DNA from: Polyangiaceae bacterium
Lineage (GTDB): Bacteria; Myxococcota_A; Polyangia; Polyangiales; Polyangiaceae
Length of the DNA: 64,000 nt
Reading direction: 5' to 3'
NCBI GenBank assembly: GCA_020633235.1
Contig: JACKEA010000007.1
Location: 310,001-374,000, forward strand
Program-made: the position numbers and the translations under genes
The notes under the pieces: generated by a model
The model's input: only the letters and a program-made list of their open reading frames with translations
What the model was told of the DNA's origin: nothing
Database searches by the model: none
Part shown: piece by piece, positions 1 through 8,282 of the stretch
Layout of the letters: every line of letters starts with the position of its first letter
Position numbering within the stretch: the first letter of the stretch is position 1

Positions 1-759
1 GTCGTAGAAGTTGCCGGAGAGGCGCGTGAGCCCGCACGCGGTGTTGATGGTGCTCATGACGTTGAGCGGTGTCGGGTTGTCCCAGGAGAAGAAGATCTCA
101 GCGGTCTTGCCGATGTCGACGCAAACCGCTGACACGCTTCCGCCCAGGCCCTCCTGCTCGGGTGTGAAGTAGCTGGTGAGCTTCCAGATGGGCGTGGCGG
201 TACCGTTCTCGAACAGCGTCGATTTCTCGAGGCGCGCACCGGGCATCGTGGTGTTGGAGCCTTGCCAGGCGAAGCCACTCGTCACCTGGAAATGCGACAA
301 GAAGCACTGTCGTGCTCGTGAGCGAGGCACGTAGTTGTAGGCCAGGCCGCTGCCATACATGTTGCCGAAGGTTGTACGGTTGCTCGTGTTCGAGATGCAC
401 ACGGCGTCACCGACCACGCCGGTGCTGCTTCCCGCGCCGCGCTTGGCTTCCAGCCACCAATGGCCGTTCTGTTGATAAACACCGACCTTGGCGTCCGGCG
501 TGTCGTCGTCGGCGTAGAGCTGGCCGCGAATGCCGGTCAGGAAGCAGGTGCGGTTGGAGTCGGAACCGAGGTCCAGGGGGTTCGGTCCGTTGCCGGATCC
601 CCACGATGCGGTTCCCCAGACGCCGAGGGCCTCTGCGGTTTGTTCCGTAGCTTCTTCGTCGCCGAGCTGGCCATCGGCGGACTCCATCGCACAGCCCGAA
701 AGCGTGGAGACCAGAGCCAGGAGTCCAAGGGTTTGCAGCAGTCCATTGTTCGTCAGCAT
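1..759 (-). CDS. Predicted secreted lipoprotein, 3' end outside the window
   Basis: The frame is open from an ATG at 757-759 to the left window edge (253 codons, no stop), so the C-terminus is missing. GGAGG lies 7 nt before the start. The N-terminus has a hydrophobic signal with lipobox LSGC (Cys about residue 23), followed by an acidic, Thr-rich linker ending TAEAL. The rest is rich in Trp, Gly, Asn and Ser with scattered cysteines, as in secreted proteins. The leader plus TAEA linker resembles the lipoprotein at 59591-60535, so both may belong to one surface-protein class. No catalytic motif or known domain recognised; function unknown. Confidence 0.7.
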   Translation of the reverse strand, partial: MLTNNGLLQTLGLLALVSTLSGCAMESADGQLGDEEATEQTAEALGVWGTASWGSGNGPNPLDLGSDSNRTCFLTGIRGQLYADDDTPDAKVGVYQQNGHWWLEAKRGAGSSTGVVGDAVCISNTSNRTTFGNMYGSGLAYNYVPRSRARQCFLSHFQVTSGFAWQGSNTTMPGARLEKSTLFENGTATPIWKLTSYFTPEQEGLGGSVSAVCVDIGKTAEIFFSWDNPTPLNVMSTINTACGLTRLSGNFYD

Positions 760-836
760 CAGTGCACCTCCGCGGTTGGGGCGCACCCAGGTCCAAGACT
801 CGTGCCAGCAGCGTTTGGGCAAAAGTGCCGCGAAAC

Positions 837-1415
837 TCAGGCGTGGGAAGTGTGCGGCGGGCCGGGCGCACACGACGCGCACGGCGGGCGCACAGTGACG
901 ACCGGCAAGTGCCGCGTGGGGACCAAGGGACGGAGGGAGCGGACGAAGTCGAAGACGTGGGGGGCGTGCCGCGCGAGGGCGGACAGGGTGTCGTGCGTCA
1001 GGGTGTCGGGCACCAGGGCCGACCACAGCTCGCGACGCCGCGCGTGTTGGGCCGGCGAGAGCGGGAGGCGCTTCGCGGCGTCGAGCAGGACGAGCAGCTC
1101 GTGGACGTCGCGAAGGGCGCGGAACGCGTCGAGCATGGCGCGCGTGAGGTGGGGTGCGGTGCGCCAAGAGCGACCGCCGAACAGCTCCTGCACCACGCGC
1201 TGGCCGGCCCCGACGCAGTCGTAGTGCGCGCAGCCGGCAAAGCCGTGACCGGGGAGATCGTCGTGCAGGGCGCAGTCGTGCTGGGCCGTGAGGTGACGGC
1301 AGGGCGTATTGGCGGCCTTGTCGCAGCCGAAATGGTCGGAGCGATCGAAGGACAGGGCGACGCAGCAGAGTGCGGCACACTTGCGGCCATCGCCGGACAG
1401 CTCGACCTCGCGCAT
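837..1415 (-). CDS. Pentapeptide-repeat-family-like protein without visible repeats
   Basis: 192 aa from ATG 1413-1415, preceded by a GGAGG; longer frames reaching into the tandem repeat upstream look spurious. Residues about 20-85 hold the motif series CRHLTAQHDCALHDDL, GFAGCAHYDCVGAGQRV and FGGRSWR. From memory, this matches the N-terminal segment of a family of actinobacterial and myxobacterial pentapeptide-repeat proteins (FRC-type cysteines, then GC..YDC.GAGQ). The second half is helical (LARAMLDAF, LLVLLDAAKRLPLSPAQHARR) and carries no A(D/N)LXX pentapeptides here. Conserved Cys/His spacing suggests metal or cofactor binding, but the function is unknown. It is transcribed leftward, away from the SUKH operon. 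Confidence 0.55.
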   Translation of the reverse strand: MREVELSGDGRKCAALCCVALSFDRSDHFGCDKAANTPCRHLTAQHDCALHDDLPGHGFAGCAHYDCVGAGQRVVQELFGGRSWRTAPHLTRAMLDAFRALRDVHELLVLLDAAKRLPLSPAQHARRRELWSALVPDTLTHDTLSALARHAPHVFDFVRSLRPLVPTRHLPVVTVRPPCASCAPGPPHTSHA

Positions 1416-1462
1416 GGCGTACCTCCGCCCCCGTTGCATCGGGCGACCGCGACGGCGCGCCT

Positions 1463-1762
1463 CTACGCAGAGAGGGAGATCGCGACGAGGATGTTGCGTG
1501 CGCGCGAGCGCGGAGATGCCGTTCGCGACGGGCACGCCCTACGCAAAGAGGGAGATCGCGACGAGGATGTTGCGTGCGCGCGAGCGCGGAGATGCCGTTC
1601 GCGACGGGCGCGCCCTACGCAAAGAGGGAGATCGCGACGAGGATGTTGCGTGCGCGCGAGCGCGGAGACGCCGTTCGCGACGGGCACGCCCTACGCAGAG
1701 AGGGAGATCGCGACGAGGATGTTGCGTGCGCGCGAGCGCGGAGATGCCGTTCGCGACGGCAC
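1463..1762. repeat. Four-copy 76-bp tandem repeat
   Basis: The segment gatgttgcgtgcgcgcgagc recurs at about 1490, 1566, 1642 and 1718, giving a period of exactly 76 bp and four nearly identical units differing at single positions (for example gggcgcgcc versus gggcacgcc, gacgcc versus gatgcc). As 76 is not a multiple of three, a coding role through all copies is unlikely. The array occupies the divergent spacer between genes at 837-1415 and 1848-2378. Spacer-like variation is absent, so it is not a CRISPR array. Confidence 0.9.
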
Positions 1763-1782
1763 CGCGTTGGACCAGCATAAAA
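1759..1782 (+). promoter_or_regulatory. Dispersed intergenic motif (CCGCGGCGGACCRACA type)
   Basis: accgcgttggaccagc followed by ataaaa, about 65 bp upstream of the SUKH start at 1848. It belongs to a family of short intergenic motifs found throughout the window; role unknown, promoter or operator possible. Confidence 0.4.
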
Positions 1783-1847
1783 ACGCAATATGTCGCGCGG
1801 CCGGCGATCTCTCCTTGCGCTGCGGACTACCCGGCGGTGCTACGCTG

Positions 1848-2378
1848 ATGCCGATGACGGAGGCGGAGCGAATTTGGGTACGGTTGTGCGCCGCTCTCGA
1901 GCCCCACGCGCCCGGCGCGGTGAGCGCGCTGCAGCCCGCTGCGAAGCCGGAAGCGGTTCGGGTGCTGGAGGAGATGCTGGGCGCGGCGCTGCCACCGGAC
2001 CTCGCACAATCCCTGGCTGTGCACGACGGTCAGAGTCCGCCGCACATGTCCGAGGTGCTATTCGACAACGAGTACCTGCTGCCCTGCGATCAGATCGCCG
2101 AAACCTGGAAGATGAGGAACGAGATCTTGGCGGATCTGGAGCCGAACACGTCCGACGCACGCTGGTGGGATCCCCGTCTGATTCCGGTGACCGATAGCGA
2201 CGGCGATGGCTTCTGCGTCCATGGCGACACCGGCGCTGTCTACTACCACGTGCACGACGACTCGCTGGAAGGGCCGCTCTTTCCGTCGTGGTTTGCCATG
2301 CTCGAGGCGCTGGCAGAAGAGATCGAGGCGGGGCGGTTCAAGGTCGAGCTGGAGAGCGTCTGGGTGGAGCTGGCATGA
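1848..2378 (+). CDS. SMI1/KNR4 (SUKH) family protein
   Basis: 176 aa from ATG 1848 (a second in-frame ATG at 1854 is equally possible). Residues about 45-175 show the SUKH pattern: an LGAALPPDLAQSLAVHDGQ segment (peptide-binding helix and loop), then LLPCDQIAETW, a WWDPRLIPVTDSDGDGFCV strand pair, and a C-terminal FPSWFAMLEALAEEIEAG helix. SUKH proteins are commonly immunity proteins to contact-dependent or polymorphic toxins, but many lone copies have unknown roles. It overlaps the next gene by 4 bp (ATGA), implying translational coupling. No toxin gene is visible nearby. Confidence 0.8.
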   Translation: MPMTEAERIWVRLCAALEPHAPGAVSALQPAAKPEAVRVLEEMLGAALPPDLAQSLAVHDGQSPPHMSEVLFDNEYLLPCDQIAETWKMRNEILADLEPNTSDARWWDPRLIPVTDSDGDGFCVHGDTGAVYYHVHDDSLEGPLFPSWFAMLEALAEEIEAGRFKVELESVWVELA

Positions 2379-3043
2379 AGCCGATAGAGCTGCTCGTGCG
2401 GTCCGACGCCTGGGACAAGAAGACGCAGAAGCTGTTTCGCGATCATCTCGCCAAGAACATGTCCGACACGGCGCGCTTGAGCTACACGGCGCGCAAGGCG
2501 TGGTTCATGGGGCGGAGTGGGAACAAGACGAAGCTCCGCCAAGCCGAGGCGCTGGTGTCGTGGGGGCTGGCCCGCTTCACCCGAGCGGATCGCGAGGCGC
2601 TCGCCAACGCACGGTCGACTCGTTCCGGCATCCGTGAAGAGCTCGGGCGCTTCGAAGACGCGGCGGCGGACGTCCTCGCGGCGGGCCGCCACAACCCTAC
2701 GATTGCGGCGACGGCAATCTATGCGGCGCGCGCGCTGCTCCGCGCGCACTCCCTCAGGGCAACGCGCGACGTCCTGAAGCTCGAGCGTCGCGTGTTGCGG
2801 GATCCCACGGCCAAGCTGATGCAGGAGTACTCCGTTTGGAAGTGGATCGTCGCGGCTGCCTGCGCGAAGTCACGAAAGGACCACGCGCTTGCAGCGCAGC
2901 GCGCACGGCGCGCGTTGGATTCCCTGGCGCGGGTTCCGGGTCTTCAAGCGCAGGCGAGCAAGAAGATGCGGACGAGCTTTGCCGCCGTGGACATCACCCG
3001 TGCCGAGCTGGACACCGTTCGGCGCTGGGCCAGTGACACGTGA
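2375..3043 (+). CDS. Hypothetical helical protein coupled to SUKH gene
   Basis: 222 aa; ATG 2375 overlaps the SUKH stop by 4 bp. Predominantly alpha-helical and basic, with helix pairs such as RKAWFMGRSGNKTKLRQAEAL, AAADVLAAGRHNPTIAATAI and RALLRAHSLRATRDVLKL that could form TPR/HEAT-like solenoid turns. No signal peptide or membrane segment. Family not recognised. Tight coupling suggests it works with the SUKH protein, possibly as part of an immunity unit; that is inference from spacing only. Confidence 0.6.
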   Translation: MKPIELLVRSDAWDKKTQKLFRDHLAKNMSDTARLSYTARKAWFMGRSGNKTKLRQAEALVSWGLARFTRADREALANARSTRSGIREELGRFEDAAADVLAAGRHNPTIAATAIYAARALLRAHSLRATRDVLKLERRVLRDPTAKLMQEYSVWKWIVAAACAKSRKDHALAAQRARRALDSLARVPGLQAQASKKMRTSFAAVDITRAELDTVRRWASDT

Positions 3044-3059
3044 CAGGGCTTGCGCGCCG

Positions 3060-3082
3060 GCACCGCGTTGCACCGACAAAAC
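3060..3082 (+). promoter_or_regulatory. Dispersed intergenic motif
   Basis: gcaccgcgttgcaccgacaa, followed by aac, about 55-75 bp upstream of the GTG start of the beta-helix lipoprotein. Same motif family as 1759-1782 and 4785-4808. Confidence 0.4.
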
Positions 3083-3135
3083 CAAGGACTGTCTGCGGGT
3101 TGGTTCGATTGCGCTCGGGCGGATAGACTGGGGGC

Positions 3136-4770
3136 GTGCGGAGCGTTTGGAAGCTTTCGATCGCGGCGGCGCTGGCGCTGGGCGGCAGCGCGATGCTCAC
3201 GGCGTGTGGCTCGGACGACGCGGCGGGCACGGCAGCGGGCGGGAGCGGCGGCGGAGCGGGAGTCAGCGGCAGTGCGGGCGCGGGAGGCGCGGGCGCGGGG
3301 GGCGTAGGGGGTGCGGGAGCGGCGGGTGGCGTTGGCGGGGGCGTTGGCGGCGCGGCGGGGAGTGGCGGATCGACGCCGGACGACGTGTGGTCGCCTCTGA
3401 GCGTGGTGACGGTGTTGGACCCGACGGACTACGGCGCCGTGGGTGATGGCGTGAGCGACGACCTGGCGGCGTTGAAGAGCACGCTGGCTGCCGCACCTGC
3501 CGAGGGCGCCATCATCTACTTTCCAAAAGGGAAGACCTTCCGCAAGACCGACGTGTTCGCCATCGACAAGGCGCACATCAAGCTGTGGGCGGCCAACCGC
3601 CAGGCCACGATCTTCGGCGCGGTGCTCGGCGTGAAGCGGACGCAATCTCTCTTGTGCAAGGCGACCGGCTGCGGCTTCTTCGGGCTTCAGCTGGAGAGCG
3701 ATGCGGTGGTTCGCTTCGATGCGCTGGAGGACAACCAGATCAGCGTGGACCACGCGGACGACGTGGAAGTGGTGGGCTGCGACGTCCACGGGGCGGCGGC
3801 TTCCGGTGTGTTCCTGTATGGATCGCAGCGCCATTTCATCGAGGGCAACTACATCCACGAGACGCAGGCCGATCACATTCATCACACCCAAGGCGCGCGC
3901 ACTTCTTGGTGTTGGGACAACTGGATCTACAACAAGCCACCCACCAAGGGGGACGACGGCATTGCCTGCGTGACCTACGGCGTGAGCTCGGCGAAGTGCG
4001 GCGACATGGAGTGGTGGCACAACACCATCTTGGAGGGCGGCTGGGGGCGCGGCTATTCGGTGATCGGCGGCGATCACATCGACATCCACGACAACTGGGC
4101 CATTGCCACGGCGGGGGCCGGGCTGATCGTGGCTTCCGAGGGATCGTACGACTCGGCGAGCAGCTCCGACATCACGATCCACGACAACTTCTTGTACGGC
4201 TGCGCGCATACCATCGGCCACCCCGGCATTCTGGTGAGCGGCTTGAACGGCGCGGCGCCACCTCTCGACAAGCTGACGTTCACGAACAACGTGGTGGTGA
4301 ACACCGTATCCGGCGTGGCCTACAAGGAAGAGGGCGCGCTGTCCAACGTTACGAACCAGGGCATGTCCACGAACGAAGCGGATCTGCCCGCGCGGCCGGA
4401 GCTGGCGGACGTCGCGATCAAGGACACCGGCGTGTTGCGCATGCGCGACAGCTCCTTCGTTGCCAGTGAGCTTCGCCCCGGGCTGTATCGCATTCACGTG
4501 CGCCAGCAGGGCGTGGGATTCGAGCAGCGCTTCGAGTACGTCTTCCGCGGGGAGCCCAGCGCCGTCGAGGGCTACCTGGGCACCCTATACGGCGTTCACG
4601 TCTCGGAGACGCGGGTCGTGGGCGGCTCGGCCTATGTGCTGCTGCTGAGCGCGGCGCCCCTCGCGTTGCCGGCTTCGCTGGCGCCCGTCTCCTTCGAAGA
4701 GCTGCGCGCGGGGGATCGCGACGGGTCCCTCGCCTGGTTGTGGAAGCGAGTGGACAGCTACGATTATTGA
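3136..4770 (+). CDS. Lipoprotein with right-handed beta-helix (pectate-lyase-3 type) domain
   Basis: 544 aa from GTG 3136. Lipobox LTAC (Cys about 24), then a long Gly/Ala linker to about residue 80. DPTDYGAVGDGVSDDLAALK is the classic entry motif of the pectate_lyase_3 fold. Repeated coils follow with periodic N/D turns (DDVEVVGCDVHGAAASGVFL, GNYIHETQADHIHHTQ, DITIHDNFLYG). About 150 C-terminal residues (from roughly 400) form a separate beta-rich region. The family includes polysaccharide lyases, hydrolases and epimerases; which substrate is unknown. Probably exported and anchored to the outer membrane, acting on polysaccharide. Transcribed alone. Confidence 0.8.
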   Translation: MRSVWKLSIAAALALGGSAMLTACGSDDAAGTAAGGSGGGAGVSGSAGAGGAGAGGVGGAGAAGGVGGGVGGAAGSGGSTPDDVWSPLSVVTVLDPTDYGAVGDGVSDDLAALKSTLAAAPAEGAIIYFPKGKTFRKTDVFAIDKAHIKLWAANRQATIFGAVLGVKRTQSLLCKATGCGFFGLQLESDAVVRFDALEDNQISVDHADDVEVVGCDVHGAAASGVFLYGSQRHFIEGNYIHETQADHIHHTQGARTSWCWDNWIYNKPPTKGDDGIACVTYGVSSAKCGDMEWWHNTILEGGWGRGYSVIGGDHIDIHDNWAIATAGAGLIVASEGSYDSASSSDITIHDNFLYGCAHTIGHPGILVSGLNGAAPPLDKLTFTNNVVVNTVSGVAYKEEGALSNVTNQGMSTNEADLPARPELADVAIKDTGVLRMRDSSFVASELRPGLYRIHVRQQGVGFEQRFEYVFRGEPSAVEGYLGTLYGVHVSETRVVGGSAYVLLLSAAPLALPASLAPVSFEELRAGDRDGSLAWLWKRVDSYDY

Positions 4771-4784
4771 GGCCGGGCGCGACG

Positions 4785-4808
4785 GTACCGCGGCGGACCG
4801 ACAAGAAA
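4785..4808 (+). promoter_or_regulatory. Dispersed intergenic motif
   Basis: gtaccgcggcggaccgacaa then gaaa, 20-45 bp before the 4829 start. One of the best matches to the window-wide consensus. Confidence 0.45.
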
Positions 4809-4828
4809 ACGCAACATATCTCGGGAGC

Positions 4829-5467
4829 ATGTTCCCTGAGAGCAGAGACATGAGCGACGAAGCCAAGCGGCAGGACGAGCAGGAGCGGGATCTGGCGGCG
4901 GAAGACGACGCTGCGTTGGTGCGATACGTGGCCAAGTGGGACCGGCGGCTCGCTCGGTTGATGCGCGCGCACCCGGCGCGGTGGCACGTGCGCGGGCTGT
5001 CGGACGATGAAGTGCGGGATGCGCTCACGCTGCGGCTGGTGGAAGCCGTGCGCGATGGGAACGCCGCGCGCAGCGTGCGAGCGGACCGGGAGTGGGGCCT
5101 GGCGGTGATGGTGGAACGGCTCGCGGAGCTGCGCCGGAGCTTTCGGCTGCGGGTGACGCCCACGGAATTCGACGACGCGCCGCTGCTCGAGCGCCCGCCG
5201 AGTCAAGAAGAGCGCTGGCTCGCGCTGGAGACGGACGCGCGGCGCAGCGCGGCGCTGACCCAAGCGCGCGAAGGCATGAGTCGGCCGCAGCGGCAGTGGC
5301 TCGCGGCGATGCGGCTGGCGGCGGTGGGCGGCGAGTTCTTCGAGTCGAGCGGAAAGCTGAACCTGAGCGCGGCGTCGCGCGTGCTCGGCAAGCATCGCTC
5401 CTCGGCGCAGCGCGCGTTCAAGGAGCTCCAGGCGAGCGTGACGCGGGAGCTTTCGGACGACGACTGA
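4829..5467 (+). CDS. Sigma-70-like (ECF-type) protein
   Basis: 212 aa from ATG 4829 (preceded by GGGAG); an internal ATG at 4850 (MSDEAKRQDE) is an alternative. An acidic N-terminus is followed by a region-2-like helical segment (VRYVAKWDRRLARLMRAHPARW, LSDDEVRDALTLRLVEAV) and a region-4-like C-terminus ending LNLSAASRVLGKHRSSAQRAFKELQ, which reads as a helix-turn-helix. The layout is that of divergent RNA polymerase sigma factors common in myxobacteria. No anti-sigma gene is adjacent. Promoter targets unknown. Confidence 0.6.
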   Translation: MFPESRDMSDEAKRQDEQERDLAAEDDAALVRYVAKWDRRLARLMRAHPARWHVRGLSDDEVRDALTLRLVEAVRDGNAARSVRADREWGLAVMVERLAELRRSFRLRVTPTEFDDAPLLERPPSQEERWLALETDARRSAALTQAREGMSRPQRQWLAAMRLAAVGGEFFESSGKLNLSAASRVLGKHRSSAQRAFKELQASVTRELSDDD

Positions 5468-5490
5468 AGCGCGTGATAGCATTGCCGTCC

Positions 5491-5972
5491 GTGGCCAAGG
5501 TTTCGTTGAAAGCGGCGATTGACGCTCTCGATTTCATTCCGGAAGAGACGACTCAGTACTTCGATCCCGCGAGCGGGGAGATCGTGTCGATCTCTTGGGA
5601 CGAGTCGCGCATCCTCGAGAAGGGCGCGCCGCTGGATGGGCTCCCGGAGTGGCAACAAGATGCGATCGCGGAGTTGCGCGAGCTCGACATGAATGCGCTC
5701 GTGGCGCTGCCCGACTGCTCGACATTCACGAGTGGGACATCATGCGGCGCTTCTGCGACTCGGTCTCGGAGGACCGCCAGCGCGAGGCCCTGCTGGCTGC
5801 CGTTCACGGCGGTGGTGCGTTTCGACGGTTTCGTAGTGAGGTCGAGCGATTGCGCCTGACAGAGGCGTGGTTTGCGTTTCGACTCGAGAGTCTCGAGCGC
5901 GTCGTTCTCGAGTGGGCCGAAGACAACGGCCTGGAATGCGTGGACGACCGGAACAGGTCCGGGCCCGCATGA
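5491..5972 (+). pseudogene. UPF0158 family gene interrupted by one frameshift
   Basis: From GTG 5491 the first frame encodes VSLKAAIDALDFIPEETTQY, then EIVSISWDESRIL and LPEWQQDAIAELRELDM, ending sensibly at LPD (5713). The family continuation, DIHEWDIMRRFCDSV and the block HGGGAFRRFRSEVERL plus WFAFRLESLERVVLEWAEDNGL, is in the next frame from 5721. One base missing at about 5716-5720 (ctgctcgac where something like cgcttcgac is expected) explains this. UPF0158 proteins are small and of unknown function. Either a recent mutation or a sequencing error. The end overlaps the following ATG by 4 bp, so the downstream gene may rely on coupled translation. Confidence 0.75.
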
Positions 5973-6502
5973 AGCTCGAGCGGTGGGGCGACTGGGCGGC
6001 GGACTACGCGGGGGCGACCGTGGTGGAGCCCTTCAGCGACGTGGCGAACTTCGTCATCACGGACAGCGCGCACGTTGCCGAAAGCTGGGACACGGGATAC
6101 TCGCCGGAGTTCGGCGAAGCGGCCAAGCTCGGCCTGCTGGGCGACGATACGGACATCGACGAGCTGTCGCGGCGCGGTGTGGCCATCGTGGTGCGGACCG
6201 GGAGCGATGGCGCATGGTCCGTTCCGGTGCGCGTGCATCGCGCGCGGCCCAAGCAGCTGCCCGAAGGCGCCAAGTGGCTGCTGTGCCCTCTGACGGTGGA
6301 GAGCGGGCGCGTTCTCGTACACTGTGCGTGCTACGTGATCGAAGCGGGGGAGGAGCACAGCGTCGGCGTCCCGCGCGGGCGCTACTCCGTGCGGGTGTGC
6401 CGCCTGGACTACGACGCGGCGGACGCGCCGACGTTCGTGGTGGATCTGTGGCCAGCTACGGAGCAGGACGAAGCCGAGTACCGCTGGGAGTGGTTGGACT
6501 GA
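5969..6502 (+). CDS. Hypothetical acidic protein
   Basis: 177 aa from ATG 5969, overlapping the UPF0158 stop (ATGA). Soluble, acidic, Trp-rich (ends EYRWEWLD), with beta-strand-like segments such as ATVVEPFSDVANFVITDSAH and RGVAIVVRTGSDGAWSVPVRV. No signal peptide, no recognised family. Coupling implies co-expression with the UPF0158 gene. Confidence 0.6.
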   Translation: MKLERWGDWAADYAGATVVEPFSDVANFVITDSAHVAESWDTGYSPEFGEAAKLGLLGDDTDIDELSRRGVAIVVRTGSDGAWSVPVRVHRARPKQLPEGAKWLLCPLTVESGRVLVHCACYVIEAGEEHSVGVPRGRYSVRVCRLDYDAADAPTFVVDLWPATEQDEAEYRWEWLD

Positions 6503-6653
6503 ACGCGCGGGGCCCAGCGACTGTGGCCTTTGGCCGCATGGCCAACGTGCTGGAAAGACGCGAGCGCGCCACGACCAGATCCAAGGCTGGGACCGGAGCG
6601 AGGTGGCGGCGGCGCAGTAGCCTCGCTGCGGGGCGCGCGATAAGTTGACCGTC

Positions 6654-7097
6654 ATGACGGTCAAACGCATGGACAACGTTGGCATCGTGGTGGAGGACCT
6701 GGATGCCGCGATCGCGTTCTTCAGCGAGCTGGGCCTCGAGCTCGAAGGGCGCGCTCCCATTGAAGGAGAATGGGCCAGCGGTGTCACTGGCCTTCGCGAC
6801 ATGCGCGTGGAGATCGCCATGCTGCGCACGCCGGATGGTCACAGCCGACTCGAGCTTTCACGGTTTGTCGCGCCGCCGGTCGCGGCGGATCACCGGAACG
6901 CTCCGGTGAACGCGCTCGGCTATCTGCGCGTGATGTTCGCCGTGGAGGACCTGGACGACACCCTCGCCCGGCTCACGAAGGTCGGCGCCGAGCTCGTCGA
7001 CCGCGTCGTGAACTACAAGGATGTATACCGCCTCTGCTACATCCGAGGTCCCGAAGGGATCCTCATCGGGCTCGCGGAAGAGCTCCAGCAGTCGTGA
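6654..7097 (+). CDS. VOC (glyoxalase/bleomycin-resistance) superfamily protein
   Basis: 147 aa from ATG 6654 (an in-frame TTG at 6645 is less likely). Two beta-alpha-beta-beta-beta modules typical of the vicinal oxygen chelate fold: VKRMDNVGIVVEDLDAAIAF at the start and YLRVMFAVEDLDDTLARL in the middle, with RLELSRF and YIRGPEGILIGLAE strands that in the family carry metal ligands. Function could be a lyase, dioxygenase or resistance protein; substrate not predictable. The stop overlaps the next gene's GTG by 4 bp, so it forms an operon with the hydrolase and probably the phosphatase. Confidence 0.8.
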   Translation: MTVKRMDNVGIVVEDLDAAIAFFSELGLELEGRAPIEGEWASGVTGLRDMRVEIAMLRTPDGHSRLELSRFVAPPVAADHRNAPVNALGYLRVMFAVEDLDDTLARLTKVGAELVDRVVNYKDVYRLCYIRGPEGILIGLAEELQQS

Positions 7098-7636
7098 CGA
7101 ACCAAGTGCTGTTCGTTCAGGGTGCTGGGCGGGATGCCCACGCATGGGACCAGAAGCTCGTCCTGAGCCTGCAGCGCGAGCTCGGACAAGACTACGAGGT
7201 GCGCTTTCCGACGATGCCGGACGAAGGCAACCCGAGCTATGAGAAGTGGCAGAGCACGCTCGAGCGCGAGCTCCAGGCTTTGTCACGGGGCGCGGTGGTC
7301 GTCGGCCATTCCGTTGGTGGAACGTTCGTCATCAAGTTGCTCGCAGAGAGCGCTCCGGACCAAGGGCTGAGCGCCATCGTGCTGATCGCGCCGCCCTTCG
7401 TTGGAGACGGCGGCTGGCCCAGCGACGAGCTGGAGCTTCCTGCAGATCTCGGTGCGCGTCTTCCGGCGGGCGTTTACATCTTTCACGGGACGGACGACGA
7501 CGTCGTGCCGGTGGCTCACGCGGACCTGTATGCCCGCGCCGTGCCCCATGCCCGCGTCCATCGCCTCCAAGGCCGCGACCACCAACTGAACGATGACTTG
7601 AAGGACGTTGCCGCCATCGTGGTGCGCGCGCGCTGA
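7094..7636 (+). CDS. Small alpha/beta hydrolase
   Basis: 180 aa from GTG 7094, overlapping the VOC stop by 4 bp. Complete catalytic outline of small serine hydrolases (RBBP9/YdeN-like size): nucleophile elbow VVGHSVGG (Ser about 73), acid in FHGTDDDVVP (Asp about 134-135) and His in GRDHQLNDDL (about 163). Cytoplasmic, no signal peptide. Likely an esterase or thioesterase; substrate unknown. Second gene of a three-gene unit with VOC and phosphatase genes. Confidence 0.8.
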   Translation: MTNQVLFVQGAGRDAHAWDQKLVLSLQRELGQDYEVRFPTMPDEGNPSYEKWQSTLERELQALSRGAVVVGHSVGGTFVIKLLAESAPDQGLSAIVLIAPPFVGDGGWPSDELELPADLGARLPAGVYIFHGTDDDVVPVAHADLYARAVPHARVHRLQGRDHQLNDDLKDVAAIVVRAR

Positions 7637-7638
7637 GC

Positions 7639-8175
7639 ATGGACGACCGCCCGCAGAACTTCCGTGACGTGGGCGAGGTGCTGGGCCTGTGGCTGTCGCC
7701 GTCGCCCATGCCGTCGGGTCATCTGCTTCGCGGTGGCAAGTTGGACGCGCTCACCCGCATCGAAGAGATTGGCGACGCGCGGACGATAGTGAATCTGCGG
7801 CGGGGTCCGGATCCGGAGCACTTGGGAGCGGCGGCGCGCGTGGTGCATCTGCCCGCGGAGGACACGGTGGAGAACTACGACACCAGCAATCGTCGGGTTC
7901 GAACCTGGCTCGGGTCGGTGCTGCAAGAGCTCGCGTCCCCAGAAACGCGCTGGCCGGTGTACGTGCACTGCACGGCAGGTCGCGATCGCACTGGGGTGGT
8001 GATTGCCGCCGCTCTCACCGCGGCCGGCATCCCGCGGGAAGCCGTGATCGGCGAGTACCTGCTCAGCAACGGCGCCCTGCGCCCGCTGATCGAGGGCGCG
8101 CTCCACGGACTTCCGCCCATCAGCGACTGGGTCGACACCGGCGCGCTACGCAAAGCGCTGCGCCTACCCGCGTGA
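7639..8175 (+). CDS. Dual-specificity / tyrosine phosphatase-like protein
   Basis: 178 aa, starting 2 bp after the hydrolase stop. The signature HCTAGRDRTG (Cys about 111, Arg about 117) is the CX5R phosphate-binding loop, preceded by NFRDVGEVLGLWLSPSP and the IVNLRRGPDPE strand usual in myxobacterial tyrosine-protein-phosphatase-like proteins. Probable cysteine phosphatase acting on phosphotyrosine or a small phosphorylated metabolite. Third gene of the unit that starts with the VOC gene; it is the last gene before the integrase remnant and cassette array. Confidence 0.85.
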   Translation: MDDRPQNFRDVGEVLGLWLSPSPMPSGHLLRGGKLDALTRIEEIGDARTIVNLRRGPDPEHLGAAARVVHLPAEDTVENYDTSNRRVRTWLGSVLQELASPETRWPVYVHCTAGRDRTGVVIAAALTAAGIPREAVIGEYLLSNGALRPLIEGALHGLPPISDWVDTGALRKALRLPA

Positions 8176-8282
8176 GGGTGGCGGTCGCCGCCAGGCCGCC
8201 ACCGTTTCGCCAGGGCTTGCACCGCATTTCGCCGCGGATATTTGCCTGATGTTGTTGGTACGGCGCGTGCTTCGACCCGGAC

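Noticed and set aside
1463..1762. CRISPR array
   Set aside because: Units are contiguous 76-bp copies with no variable spacers, and no cas genes are nearby.
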